41,594 nucleotides of DNA from Gammaproteobacteria bacterium (GCA_022601255.1 JAHZIV010000107.1:1-41594); one strand, 5' to 3'; shown: positions 16,246 through 27,011, numbered from the stretch's first letter. Notes: generated by a model not told the origin, from the letters alone. Numbers and translations: made by a program.

Positions 16246-17537
16246 CGGCGATAGGTCTCTTTAATAAATAACGACAAGATAAACGATAATACTAGCGCTA
16301 CAGGTAAAATGGTTAGTGCTAATGTGTAATCATGAGACGTGTAACTGCGGATGCCGTGATTTAATGTGTTATGCCAGCCGAGGTCTAACAGTTTTCCTAC
16401 GATTGGCTGAAATAAAAACCCGCCCATCATGATGATAAAGTTAGCGAACGCGACAGCAGTACCTGCAATATTTTGTTTATTGTTTTCTTTGCTGAGTGTG
16501 AAAGTCAGTGGGTGAGGGCCACAAGATACCCCGAAGAAAAATAACAATAGGTACAGCAGGGTTGTATCGATGCCGGGAACATAGAATATAACGATTGCAA
16601 AAATGGCTGCAAAAATAGACGCAAGCACGAGAGGCATTTTTCGATTGCCCAGTATATCAGACAAAGCACCTGTCGTTAGACTGGAGAGTAGCCAGCCGAG
16701 TAGCATAATGGAAATACCACTTGCGGCTTGTTGTGCCGATAGGTGATAGACTTGTTGCAAATAAGGAATGCCCCATAAATCACAGAACACGGTAGATGGC
16801 ATATACAGTAATGCGCCAATTATTCCGATCAACCACATCTGTTTATTTTTGATAATTACCTTCAGGTATGCGCGCAGCTGCTTGTAGGTCAGTGCATGTG
16901 ACTCTCCGGTAGAGTCTACTTCAGTACTGCTGTTAATGGGTTTTTTGGGTTTATCCTTAATAAATAAAAATAACAATACAAGTACTACGATGCCCACGTA
17001 TAAGGGGAATCGAATTGTGTATTGATAACCGTGAGACAGCACTAAGTAAGTGGCAAATTTTTCGGTGAACACACCAGCCAACATACCAAAGGCAGTGACA
17101 GCACCGGTTGCAGTTGCAAAATACTGTCGTGGTAACCACACGCTTGCTAGTTTTAATGCAGTGACATAGGCAAATGCAGTTCCAATACCGATAAGGAAGC
17201 GGCCAAAAATGGCTGCGGAGTAACTGTTTGTTGCAGCAAAGATGAATACACCTATTAAACATACGGCACAGGCAGCAATTAGAGATCGGCGAGGTCCAAT
17301 CTTATCGACTGAAACACCCGCGGGTAATTGCATGGGTGCGTAGGCAAAGTAGTAAAAGGACGCGAGCAAGCCAAATCCAGTAGCGGTAATACCATAATGT
17401 GTGAACAGTTGGTTTTTCATGGTGTTGGGGTAAACGCGTAGGAGATAGTTGTATCCGTAGAACAGGAGACCCGAAATAAAGACAATCCACGAGGTTGCTG
17501 TGATATGTGATTTGAGAGAGGTTTTAGTATCAGTCAT
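16242..17537 (-). CDS. major facilitator superfamily transporter
   Basis: A 431-residue inner-membrane carrier with twelve hydrophobic segments. The MFS signature between helices 2 and 3 reads GVSVDKIGPRRSLI, and the related loop between helices 8 and 9 reads GALSDILGNRKMPLV. The N-terminus (SGLLFYGYNYLLRVYPNTM) and the helix-4 region (FLIGIGTAFAYVTALKLASVWLP) resemble Legionella/Coxiella MFS proteins of the organic-anion type, but no substrate can be named. A cytosolic loop of about 40 residues separates the two six-helix halves. It is coupled to waaA by a 4-base overlap. AGGAG-like sequence is weak; ATG 17537 is the first plausible start. Confidence 0.88.
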   Translation of the reverse strand: MTDTKTSLKSHITATSWIVFISGLLFYGYNYLLRVYPNTMKNQLFTHYGITATGFGLLASFYYFAYAPMQLPAGVSVDKIGPRRSLIAACAVCLIGVFIFAATNSYSAAIFGRFLIGIGTAFAYVTALKLASVWLPRQYFATATGAVTAFGMLAGVFTEKFATYLVLSHGYQYTIRFPLYVGIVVLVLLFLFIKDKPKKPINSSTEVDSTGESHALTYKQLRAYLKVIIKNKQMWLIGIIGALLYMPSTVFCDLWGIPYLQQVYHLSAQQAASGISIMLLGWLLSSLTTGALSDILGNRKMPLVLASIFAAIFAIVIFYVPGIDTTLLYLLLFFFGVSCGPHPLTFTLSKENNKQNIAGTAVAFANFIIMMGGFLFQPIVGKLLDLGWHNTLNHGIRSYTSHDYTLALTILPVALVLSFILSLFIKETYRR

Positions 17538-17793
17538 GGTGGTGCTTCCATTATTTTATCCCCTCTTATGAGGAGTGTGTTGAGGTCGTTTTTTATCGGA
17601 GAACAAGGTTAAGAGATGAGGCGACTTTTTGCAACACCTTTGTTTTAAAGGGGCTATAATTTGCCCAATATATGGACATGCTGGGTTGGGTCTTGGAGGG
17701 TTGGTAAAAATGCGGCCACTAAAATTTCTACTACACTATCCAAATCAATCTGTTACACTCAATAAACGCGTTTAACTGCTTTTTCTAGGTTAA

Positions 17794-20051
<2,258 letters not shown>

Positions 20052-20063
20052 TACCGCTATATT

Positions 20064-20164
20064 ATGTAAATACGCAATTGAAATGCGGTATTGCATAGAT
20101 GATTCTTGATTTTTTCGCTGAATATGCCTATAATCATGTAAATCTGCAGTTTAAATGAGTATTT
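20064..20164 (+). promoter_or_regulatory. promoter flanked by two ATGTAAAT repeats, before the AAA ATPase gene
   Basis: TTGATT (20106-20111) and TATAAT (20129-20134) are 17 bases apart. Two 29-base imperfect direct repeats, each beginning ATGTAAAT and containing TGAAATG or TTAAATG, lie at 20064-20092 and 20136-20164, one on each side of the promoter. The second is also bounded by GTAAAT and ATTTAC as an inverted pair. This looks like an operator pair, possibly recognised by the winged-helix part of the downstream ATPase or by an unlinked regulator. Confidence 0.45.
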
Positions 20165-20168
20165 ACAT

Positions 20169-21353
20169 ATGTTCCAGCGATCTATTCAATCAGAGCTTGA
20201 GCACCTAATGACGCAATATGCTGTCGTAACGATCACAGGCCCCAGGCAATCAGGCAAAACAACTTTGGTTAAGTCCTCTTATCCCAACAGGCCTTATTAC
20301 AATCTTGAAAATCCTGATACACGTGCGTTTATTGAAAGTGATCCGAAACAATTTCTATATGATATTGATTTAAAGCAAGGTGTGATTTTAGATGAAATTC
20401 AGAGAATTCCGGAATTGCTTTCATACATCCAGGTATTGGTTGATGAAAATAGAGTGCCAGGTTCTTTCATATTGACGGGTAGTCATCAGTTGCAATTGAG
20501 CGAAGCTATTTCACAATCCTTGGCGGGTAGAACGGCATTATTGGAATTATTGCCATTATCAATTAACGAACTTAAAAGCAATGAGATCCAATATACTGCA
20601 AATGAATATTGCCTTAACGGGTTTCTTCCAGCCATCTATCAGCATAACCTTGACCCAACGATTAATTCAAGAAACTATATAAACACGTATGTAGAAAGAG
20701 ATATCCGGCAGATTATTAATATAAAAGATCTGCATAGTTTTCAAAAATTCATTAGACTGTGTGCTGGTCGTATTGGCAGTACTATTAATCGTGAAAGTTT
20801 AGCCAATGAAGTTGGCGTATCGCAAAACACAATAAAGAGTTGGATGTCTATCTTAGAAGCATCTTATCTTACATTTCACTTACAACCATATTTTGAAAAC
20901 TTTGGGAAACGCATTGTTAAAGCGCCAAAGTTGTATTTTTTGGATGTAGGGTTGGTTAGTTATTTGCTAGGCATACAGTCTACCGAGCAAATGAAACATG
21001 AAAAACTAAAGGGAAATATCTTTGAGAACCTAATGATCATGGAAATATTAAAATATCAATATAATCGTGGGCAAGATGCCAATATTTATTTTTTTCGAGA
21101 TAGCAATCAAAATGAAGTGGACATTGTGTTAAAAATTCATGACAAGCTTATTCCTATTGAGATTAAATCAACCTCGACTTTTCATCATTCATTGTTAAAA
21201 AATGTCAGGCATTTTCAGGCTCTTGTTGGTGAGCGAGCACCTGTGGGGTTCTTAATTTACACAGGTGATTATGAGCAGAAGATAGATAATATCCAGGTGG
21301 TCAATTATAAAAATATGCATGAAATAATGCGAATTATCCAAGACAAGGGATAG
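20169..21353 (+). CDS. AAA_14 / DUF4143 ATP-binding protein
   Basis: A 394-residue P-loop ATPase of a patchily distributed family. Walker A ITGPRQSGKTTLV is near residue 22, Walker B GVILDEIQRIPELLSYI near 80, and a sensor-like FILTGSHQLQLS near 101. A winged-helix-like stretch follows (LANEVGVSQNTIKSWMSILEASYL), then the DUF4143 C-terminal domain with NEVDIVLKIHDKLIPIEIKST. The last motif resembles the core of PD-(D/E)xK nucleases (D-V-x(n)-E-I-K), a known feature of this family. The cellular role is unknown, and copies are often laterally acquired. GAG is the only weak ribosome-binding sequence. It has its own promoter with repeats upstream. Confidence 0.88.
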   Translation: MFQRSIQSELEHLMTQYAVVTITGPRQSGKTTLVKSSYPNRPYYNLENPDTRAFIESDPKQFLYDIDLKQGVILDEIQRIPELLSYIQVLVDENRVPGSFILTGSHQLQLSEAISQSLAGRTALLELLPLSINELKSNEIQYTANEYCLNGFLPAIYQHNLDPTINSRNYINTYVERDIRQIINIKDLHSFQKFIRLCAGRIGSTINRESLANEVGVSQNTIKSWMSILEASYLTFHLQPYFENFGKRIVKAPKLYFLDVGLVSYLLGIQSTEQMKHEKLKGNIFENLMIMEILKYQYNRGQDANIYFFRDSNQNEVDIVLKIHDKLIPIEIKSTSTFHHSLLKNVRHFQALVGERAPVGFLIYTGDYEQKIDNIQVVNYKNMHEIMRIIQDKG

Positions 21354-21396
21354 GTTTAATAAATCTTATGGCGGCATGACTCTGTAGTTGTAAGCT

Positions 21397-24291
21397 TTAA
21401 CTCTGCATTGTTAAAATCGATGGAATATTTTCAGGGTCTGTCAACCGCATGAGGTGGTACGCAAGCCCTGAGAGACCATACAGAAGGCTCAGGTCGATGC
21501 CATCGCCAATGGCGAATGCATTGTAACCGTATTGATCGAGGTGGCTGAGTAGGCGATTATTCTCATGCTGTAACATTTCTTGTGTCACTAGATCGGGGCG
21601 TTTTAAATGTGCGTTAAGTATAAAGTTATGGGCACCTAGATAACCATCACAATAATAACCTGGTTTATCTGGTGTGAATTCATCACACGCTTTTTGTACT
21701 TGTTCAATGGCTCGATTTAAACCGCGCTCTACTTGTTCGGTGGGGTGTGTGTCCAATAAACTTAAATACCCCTCGCCGACACCAACACAACCATGAGACC
21801 AAAGCCCGCCTTTTTCTAGGGTGCGCATGTCGGGCCAATAGCCATATTGTTCATACACTTCATCTAGATAATTTAGCGATTGTTGAATCCAGGCTTCTAT
21901 ATTTGCATCATTGAGATATTTGTTTGCGTGAGCCAATGCAACATTGATGCCAGAAACACCGTATGCAAATCCAATCATGCTTGCGCCATCAATCGGTTTG
22001 AAATGTTTATTTTCAGGATATTGGCTGGGGTTGGGATAGTGCTCTAGTAAATGGTCTACAAGTTTTTGTAGTAATGTTTTGTCAGCTGTGACCATCATCA
22101 TTCCTGCGACACCATTGCTAAGACCAAACTCTTGGTCATCAGCAATTTTGTCCTCAGCGTTCGATAATAACGGGTCAATTAGACTGCCTGAAACAAGAAT
22201 ATTAGATCGCTGCATTTGTTTGAATGCATAGGAGAGGCTGGTGCGATCTATAACATTAAAGTTTGATGCCGCAGTTTCATTTCGTTGCATAAAATTATTT
22301 TCAAATATAGCAACATAGCTGCTAGCAAGGCTGGGATAAGGTTGGTCCAAAAAATACTTTGAGGCAACGGCAAATGTTAGAGCAATCCCTAGACTGCCAG
22401 ACCAAAATCCATGAGAGGTGATACTTATAGTAAATACTCGTTTGAGCCCTATGGGCGCTACAGTAATACAGGGCCATGTTATATGATGCTCTTTATTGAT
22501 AGTAAGACGATTGATTTTTTTCAACAGAGCATTTGCATGTTTATGTGCTATTGTTTTGGTGCTTGAATCAGAGAGTTTATTGATATGTAATTTATGCGTG
22601 TTTTCAGCACCTGATTTTTTCTTGTTGTCATCATCTTGGTTGAGTTGATAGGTTGCATAACTACCTGCAATAATATGTTGCTGTATATGTAAATCGTTTT
22701 TTTCTAATGATCTCAAGTGTTGTTTGACGCGATCAAGGCCACCCATGTGAATTTTAATGTCTACTTTTTCATCGTGGCCATTGAGAATGCAATTCTGTTG
22801 TGGGTCATAGCTAAAATAAGGGATGTCACCATAGGTTAGGTCTTGTTTTTCAGAGGCAACTAAGCCTGAATAGGTAGGCTGTTCTTCTAGCATTGCATCG
22901 AGCCAGTTAAAGTGAGTCTGCCAAGCAGTTTCAGATTCCATAATATCAGGGTGAAAGCTTTCTCTAAGCAATATGGCGTAACTGTTAGTGCCCCTTAATA
23001 AATAACGGGCAGGAGTAGTGTTAAAAAGATTTAATGGCGATTGATCCGAACATAAAAAGTCCTTGTGTTGAGAGATGATTTGGTAGCACTCTGTAAATCC
23101 TCGTAGTACATTTTGATAAGATAGTTCATAATCTTCGTGAGGGCGGCCATTGTATAACACCCTATTGTTGGCTGCGTTGTTGATTTCAATATCAGAGCGT
23201 TTAATGACGACATCATTGGAATCGGTGCCTACTATATTAAGGCCAGCATTAAATATTTTTCCAGAGCCATCTCCGGATAGTCCGCCGATACTCCAGCCTT
23301 CGGTTTCATCCTCAACATCCAGTCGTGTTGGTAATAACAGGCTGTCTAGAACGGAGGGTGGTTTCTCTAATGAGGCGTTGGCTTCTAGGGCGGGTTTTAA
23401 TAGACACTCTAAGTCAACAATAATGGGATGTTCGCCGTGGGCGATGATATTCTCGAAATGAATATCATCGCCATTAAGGCTATACATGACAGCGAGTAAT
23501 GCACCATAGCGTTGATAGCAACGTTCCACCGCATCGATGGATGTGCATGAATCATGGGTCACAAATTCACACCAGCCATAGCCATCGCGCTTGATAATGG
23601 TAAAGGTTTCGAGTGTTAAGGCATAGTGTTGGTTAAGCCACCGTATCAATCCATTGTAAGCAAGATCAATGCCTAAGTCTCTAGGTTTATAAATAATCGA
23701 TTGCTTGAGGTTATTTTTATTTTGAAAGTCAATCCGCATAACATGTTGGCCAAGACGATGCGTGTCACCAGTGCCGCTAATGTGATGAATACGGTAAGTA
23801 TCATTTCCAAGCATCGCTTGACTTACCGTTTGCCAATCAGCATCTAATCGTGTGAAGAAGAGTTGCCAGTTATGGATGATGGTGGCGACTTTATTGTCGA
23901 TGGCTTTTTTTAGTGGTGGGTATTGATTCAGAAAGTGTTCAATGTATTCAGCGCTCGCCATGTTCTTGGTGAATTCAATTAGTTTTTGTTTGGTTGTTTT
24001 CTGTATTTTATCTTGGTCGGCAACATGAAGCTCCCATAAGGAGCACTTTAAAACCATTGGAATGAAAGTGCTTTCATATTGCTCCATGAGGGTGTTAAGA
24101 ATTAGTTTATGGCTGATGATATTATGTAAGTGTTGACTTGTGTCAACTTGCTGGCAACATAGCTGGTAAATATGCTCCATAATGGGTGCTAAGAAAAATA
24201 GAAATCGTTGTTTTGTATCTGTAGAATCTCTGTAAATATGCCAACGTTGTAAGTCATAAGGGCTTTGAACTTCTGGTGCTACCGTGGTCAT
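21397..24291 (-). CDS. lanM: class II lanthipeptide synthetase LanM with altered cyclase site
   Basis: A 964-residue LanM, of normal length. The dehydratase domain (about 1-600) keeps the kinase-like motifs that phosphorylate and eliminate Ser/Thr: GDTHRLG (175-181), IIYKPRD (199-205), YGWCEFV (238-244), NGDDIHFENIIAHGEHPIIV then DLE (273-295; Asp276, His278, Asn281, Asp293), YLLRGTNSYA and GDIPYF. The LanC-like domain (about 610-960) keeps its repeats, but the zinc site is changed: the usual W-C-H-G reads WSHG (Ser832) and C-H-G reads YCDG (Cys881, Asp882). The usual His in GF(A/S)HG is Tyr (GFAYG, 774-778). The start ATG follows AAGGAGC. It has its own extended -10 promoter. No lanT transporter-protease and no classical double-glycine precursor lie beside it. 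Confidence 0.93.
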   Translation of the reverse strand: MTTVAPEVQSPYDLQRWHIYRDSTDTKQRFLFFLAPIMEHIYQLCCQQVDTSQHLHNIISHKLILNTLMEQYESTFIPMVLKCSLWELHVADQDKIQKTTKQKLIEFTKNMASAEYIEHFLNQYPPLKKAIDNKVATIIHNWQLFFTRLDADWQTVSQAMLGNDTYRIHHISGTGDTHRLGQHVMRIDFQNKNNLKQSIIYKPRDLGIDLAYNGLIRWLNQHYALTLETFTIIKRDGYGWCEFVTHDSCTSIDAVERCYQRYGALLAVMYSLNGDDIHFENIIAHGEHPIIVDLECLLKPALEANASLEKPPSVLDSLLLPTRLDVEDETEGWSIGGLSGDGSGKIFNAGLNIVGTDSNDVVIKRSDIEINNAANNRVLYNGRPHEDYELSYQNVLRGFTECYQIISQHKDFLCSDQSPLNLFNTTPARYLLRGTNSYAILLRESFHPDIMESETAWQTHFNWLDAMLEEQPTYSGLVASEKQDLTYGDIPYFSYDPQQNCILNGHDEKVDIKIHMGGLDRVKQHLRSLEKNDLHIQQHIIAGSYATYQLNQDDDNKKKSGAENTHKLHINKLSDSSTKTIAHKHANALLKKINRLTINKEHHITWPCITVAPIGLKRVFTISITSHGFWSGSLGIALTFAVASKYFLDQPYPSLASSYVAIFENNFMQRNETAASNFNVIDRTSLSYAFKQMQRSNILVSGSLIDPLLSNAEDKIADDQEFGLSNGVAGMMMVTADKTLLQKLVDHLLEHYPNPSQYPENKHFKPIDGASMIGFAYGVSGINVALAHANKYLNDANIEAWIQQSLNYLDEVYEQYGYWPDMRTLEKGGLWSHGCVGVGEGYLSLLDTHPTEQVERGLNRAIEQVQKACDEFTPDKPGYYCDGYLGAHNFILNAHLKRPDLVTQEMLQHENNRLLSHLDQYGYNAFAIGDGIDLSLLYGLSGLAYHLMRLTDPENIPSILTMQS

Positions 24292-24339
24292 TATTAGTGC
24301 TCCTTATTTTATTGTTATTACTGTCTCCACGCAGGTGAA

Positions 24340-24348
24340 ATTATACCA
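24340..24348 (-). promoter_or_regulatory. extended -10 promoter for lanM
   Basis: On the minus strand, TGGTATAAT is a perfect extended -10 (TG, one base, TATAAT), about 50 bases before the lanM ATG. No good -35 is seen, which is acceptable for extended -10 promoters. It implies that lanM can be transcribed apart from the upstream transglutaminase-like gene. Confidence 0.5.
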
Positions 24349-24383
24349 GGAAAATAAATTTGGCGGGATTTTTTCTTAGGAAA

Positions 24384-26216
24384 TTATTTTGATTTTGTTA
24401 ATACGATGATTGCTCGAGGAGCACTCATAAGTTGTAGCAATAGTTTTTTTAAGGCAGTATATTGGCTGGATAGATAAATATCATGAGCAAGAGTTAGTGT
24501 TTCATGTAGTTGATAAGCATGCGGTTGCTTTGTGTAGGAGATACTATAATTTCCAGCACTGTTGGTCAGTGTATAGTTATTAGGTAAATGGCTAATGGTG
24601 TACCCTGCAGGAATTTGCACAGAAAAAATCTGACTAATTTTTTTAGCACCTATCACGAGTGGGTATAAACGTTTTCTTTGAAAAAAATAGGGTTCGGCAT
24701 ACAGGCGTGATCCGATGTTATACCCTAGCCTCGCAGGGAAATAGGCCTTTTGTTTGAAAATAATAAAATTTGCAGTACTAAGGTTGGCTGAGAGGTGTAA
24801 TGGCTGCGTTAGTTGGTTCATATTTGTTGTGTGTATATTGGTTGTTTCAATAATGTCAGGAGTAAGCCTGGCTAAAAAATTGAAGAATCCACTTAAACCT
24901 TTGTCAAAGCATAATTGTCTTAGGGCGTTGCTTAATGAGCCATAGCTATAGATATTATTAGTGCCGATAATACTTTTATTTTTTTTCAAATGCAGGTTTA
25001 GTTTTATTTCAGTTTTGTTAAAGGCTGCTTGTCCTGGTGGTGTGCCCATGACTTTTGAGTGGGGGCCTAGAATTAGCGCCTTTTTACCCCTTAATTCAGT
25101 ATCCAGTGTGCCAAAGGTGGCGTAAATATTGGTTGGGTTGAGAAAGAGTTTATACTGCGGTGCATAAGCAATCGCATGGTTGATTTCCTCTGTCGTCGGT
25201 ATTGGGTAATGACGGTATTTTAGGCCCCAATTAATCATTGCGGGCTGAACGTCGATACCAACAGATTTAGCGAAGGCCATTAGCAGCATCACGTAATCTT
25301 TACAGTCGCCATAGCCATTATTTAGAATTTCTTGAGGCGTGTGTGGGATGTAGTTAGATTGCACGTCAGACGCCACATTAATGTAATTAATGTAATTGGT
25401 GATCCAGTTATAAAAGCGAAATAGCGCTTTTCGACCTGTCGCGCCGTTGGCAATCGCTAGCGCTTTTGCTTTCACTTCTGGTGTCACGATAAACTGTTTC
25501 TTGTAGAACTGCCACCAGATATCACCAAATGCATGCCATGTTGGTGTGGTGGTGATTTCAAAATAAGGTAATAGATCGGTTGGTGAAATCATGTTGGGTT
25601 CAGTTTTATGTGCTGGTGTATCATTTATCGAAACGGTAATGGTTTTAGTTTTTTTGGTATTGGAGGAGGTGACTTTGAATGCTTTGGAGGCATGCCAGTA
25701 AATGGGCATTTTGGCAGGAAGCTTTATGGTTGCCTGTAATTTTTTCATTTCTAAATTAAAGTCTGGTTGTAGAAAGAAGTTAAAACCAAATGGTGTGGGG
25801 CGCTTGTTGGTGACTTTCCATTCGATAAAAGTAATATCGCCCGGAATCAGTTGTGGATAGACGACAGTTTTGACAAGTTTTTTGGTAAAGCCAGGCGCAT
25901 CTTTAGCCGCGGGTGCGGGACTGGTAAATATCTCTTTTTTGTTGATGGGTATCCTGTTTCCTTGAGAGTTCAGGAGATAGGCTTTTATTACTTTGACGGT
26001 TTGGAATTGTGGGAAGTATTCATACCGTGCTTGTTGAGCCCGTTTGGCAGCATAGGCGGTGTTGAGTTTCTGTTCAACGCTGCTGAGTGTGGTAGTAGCC
26101 GTATTGGGGTAAATAATGATATTAATTTTTTGTGAGAGGATCGTCGTAGGTGAGTCTGCAAGTACAGTTACGGGGAATATCAGTAGATATAGCAAATAAA
26201 AGTATAATTTATACAT
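24384..26216 (-). CDS. secreted DUF3857 / transglutaminase-like protein
   Basis: A 610-residue exported protein. A Sec signal peptide (MYKLYFYLLYLLIFPVTVLA) is followed by a DUF3857 beta-rich domain (about 25-220), a transglutaminase-like papain fold (about 240-370), and a beta-rich C-terminal domain. The core motifs are NNGYGDCKDYVMLLMAFAKS with the nucleophile Cys305, and INHAIAY with His347. The third triad residue, normally Asp in L-D-P-T, is Asn360 here (FLNPTNIY). ATG 26216 gives a clean signal peptide; a GTG 18 bases upstream abuts AAGGG and is less likely. It lies between the secreted peptide genes and lanM, on the same strand, 92 bases from lanM. Family members act in the periplasm or outer membrane; their substrates are mostly unknown. 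Confidence 0.87.
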   Translation of the reverse strand: MYKLYFYLLYLLIFPVTVLADSPTTILSQKINIIIYPNTATTTLSSVEQKLNTAYAAKRAQQARYEYFPQFQTVKVIKAYLLNSQGNRIPINKKEIFTSPAPAAKDAPGFTKKLVKTVVYPQLIPGDITFIEWKVTNKRPTPFGFNFFLQPDFNLEMKKLQATIKLPAKMPIYWHASKAFKVTSSNTKKTKTITVSINDTPAHKTEPNMISPTDLLPYFEITTTPTWHAFGDIWWQFYKKQFIVTPEVKAKALAIANGATGRKALFRFYNWITNYINYINVASDVQSNYIPHTPQEILNNGYGDCKDYVMLLMAFAKSVGIDVQPAMINWGLKYRHYPIPTTEEINHAIAYAPQYKLFLNPTNIYATFGTLDTELRGKKALILGPHSKVMGTPPGQAAFNKTEIKLNLHLKKNKSIIGTNNIYSYGSLSNALRQLCFDKGLSGFFNFLARLTPDIIETTNIHTTNMNQLTQPLHLSANLSTANFIIFKQKAYFPARLGYNIGSRLYAEPYFFQRKRLYPLVIGAKKISQIFSVQIPAGYTISHLPNNYTLTNSAGNYSISYTKQPHAYQLHETLTLAHDIYLSSQYTALKKLLLQLMSAPRAIIVLTKSK

Positions 26217-26257
26217 ACAAATGCACGGTCTCACCCTTTAAACGACGATATTTAGCT

Positions 26258-26572
26258 TTATTTGCAGTGACTAATTGTTGAGCCTGCAATGTGCGCGGTT
26301 CCTATGGCTACACCGAATGTAATTACACCTATAGAATGTGCATGACCCGTAGCGGAAGGCAGAAAGACACTACCAACTACGGCTCCTTTGGCATGGTCGT
26401 GGAAAGTGCGTTGACCAATAATCTTTCCGTTTGCATCTTTAGCAGTCGCTGTGCACTTTACATCTACTGAGCCAGGTTGTGGAGTAGATGGTGTTTGTGC
26501 TGATGCGTTTGCAACACCTAATAGTAATGCGCTTGCTGTTACAGCGGTCGCAAGAAAGTTTGATTTAGACAT
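26258..26572 (-). CDS. small secreted protein B, paralogue of protein A
   Basis: A 104-residue protein with a clear Sec signal peptide (SNFLATAVTASALLLGVANASA, cleavage likely after ASA). The mature part begins QTPSTPQPGSVDVKCTATAK. It shares a conserved core (SVDVKCT, KDxNGKxxGQR, KGxxVGSV) with the neighbour at 26637-26933, so they arose by tandem duplication, but the last 35 residues are different. The tail here is Gly/Thr/Ser/His-rich and ends AGSTISHCK, where a Thr/Ser and a Cys are close enough to form a thioether ring if a lanthipeptide synthetase acted on it. That role is speculative. ATG 26572 follows GGAG, and its own promoter lies at 26606-26634. I know no family for it. Confidence 0.85.
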   Translation of the reverse strand: MSKSNFLATAVTASALLLGVANASAQTPSTPQPGSVDVKCTATAKDANGKIIGQRTFHDHAKGAVVGSVFLPSATGHAHSIGVITFGVAIGTAHIAGSTISHCK

Positions 26573-26605
26573 TATTATCTCCTTGTATAATGATCACAAG
26601 CGATA

Positions 26606-26634
26606 AGTGTATCACCCTGTTTTGAAAATATCAA
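26606..26634 (-). promoter_or_regulatory. sigma-70 promoter of secreted protein B
   Basis: On the minus strand, TTGATA (26634-26629) and TACACT (26611-26606) are 17 bases apart, with a TG just before the -10. The upstream paralogue has the same -10 in the same position, so the promoter was duplicated with the gene. Confidence 0.6.
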
Positions 26635-26636
26635 AA

Positions 26637-26933
26637 TCAACGTCCCATAGGGGTTGGTTCGTGGACTATGGTGTTAAAGATGCCGGTATTGAGTAGGTAG
26701 GCGCGTGCTCTTGCACCTGTTGGCACCAATACAGATCCTACAATTCTGCCTTTCGTTTGATGATGAAACGAACGTTGACCAACAACCTTGCCATTTTTGT
26801 CTTTAGCTATCGTAGTGCACTTAACATCGACAGAGTCAGGTTGAGTCGTTGTACTTTGTGCAGACGCACCAGCAACGTTAAGCAGTAGCGCGCTCGCCGT
26901 TACAGCGGTAGCAATAAATTTCGCATTAGACAT
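26637..26933 (-). CDS. small secreted protein A, paralogue of protein B
   Basis: A 98-residue protein starting at ATG 26933 after AGGGAGA; an in-frame upstream start at 26978 lacks a ribosome-binding sequence and would spoil the signal peptide. The Sec signal is SNAKFIATAVTASALLLNVAGASA. The mature protein opens QSTTTQPDSVDVKCTTIAKD and keeps the core shared with protein B (KDKNGKVVGQRSFHH, KGRIVGSV), then diverges into ARAYLLNTGIFNTIVHEPTPMGR-like sequence without Cys. Only the Cys in VKCT is conserved between the two. It is probably periplasmic or extracellular. The gene lies first in the run A, B, transglutaminase-like, lanM. Function unknown. Confidence 0.85.
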   Translation of the reverse strand: MSNAKFIATAVTASALLLNVAGASAQSTTTQPDSVDVKCTTIAKDKNGKVVGQRSFHHQTKGRIVGSVLVPTGARARAYLLNTGIFNTIVHEPTPMGR

Positions 26934-26968
26934 TTTATTCTCCCTTGATTGAATCGTCACGAATTCAA

Positions 26969-26997
26969 AGTGTAACACTATTGCTAGCGATTAATAA
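26969..26997 (-). promoter_or_regulatory. sigma-70 promoter of secreted protein A
   Basis: On the minus strand, TTATTA (26997-26992) and TACACT (26974-26969) are 17 bases apart, with TGT in front of the -10 hexamer. Confidence 0.5.
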
Positions 26998-27011
26998 AGT
27001 GAGGAGACAGT

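Noticed and set aside
26258-26933. Proteins A and B as confirmed lanthipeptide precursors
   Set aside because: They have Sec signal peptides rather than a LanM-type leader, no double-glycine site, and only one or two Cys; kept only as a hypothesis.
26934-26978. Upstream start for secreted protein A
   Set aside because: It would precede the signal peptide with polar residues and overlap the -10 box; ATG 26933 follows AGGGAGA and matches protein B.
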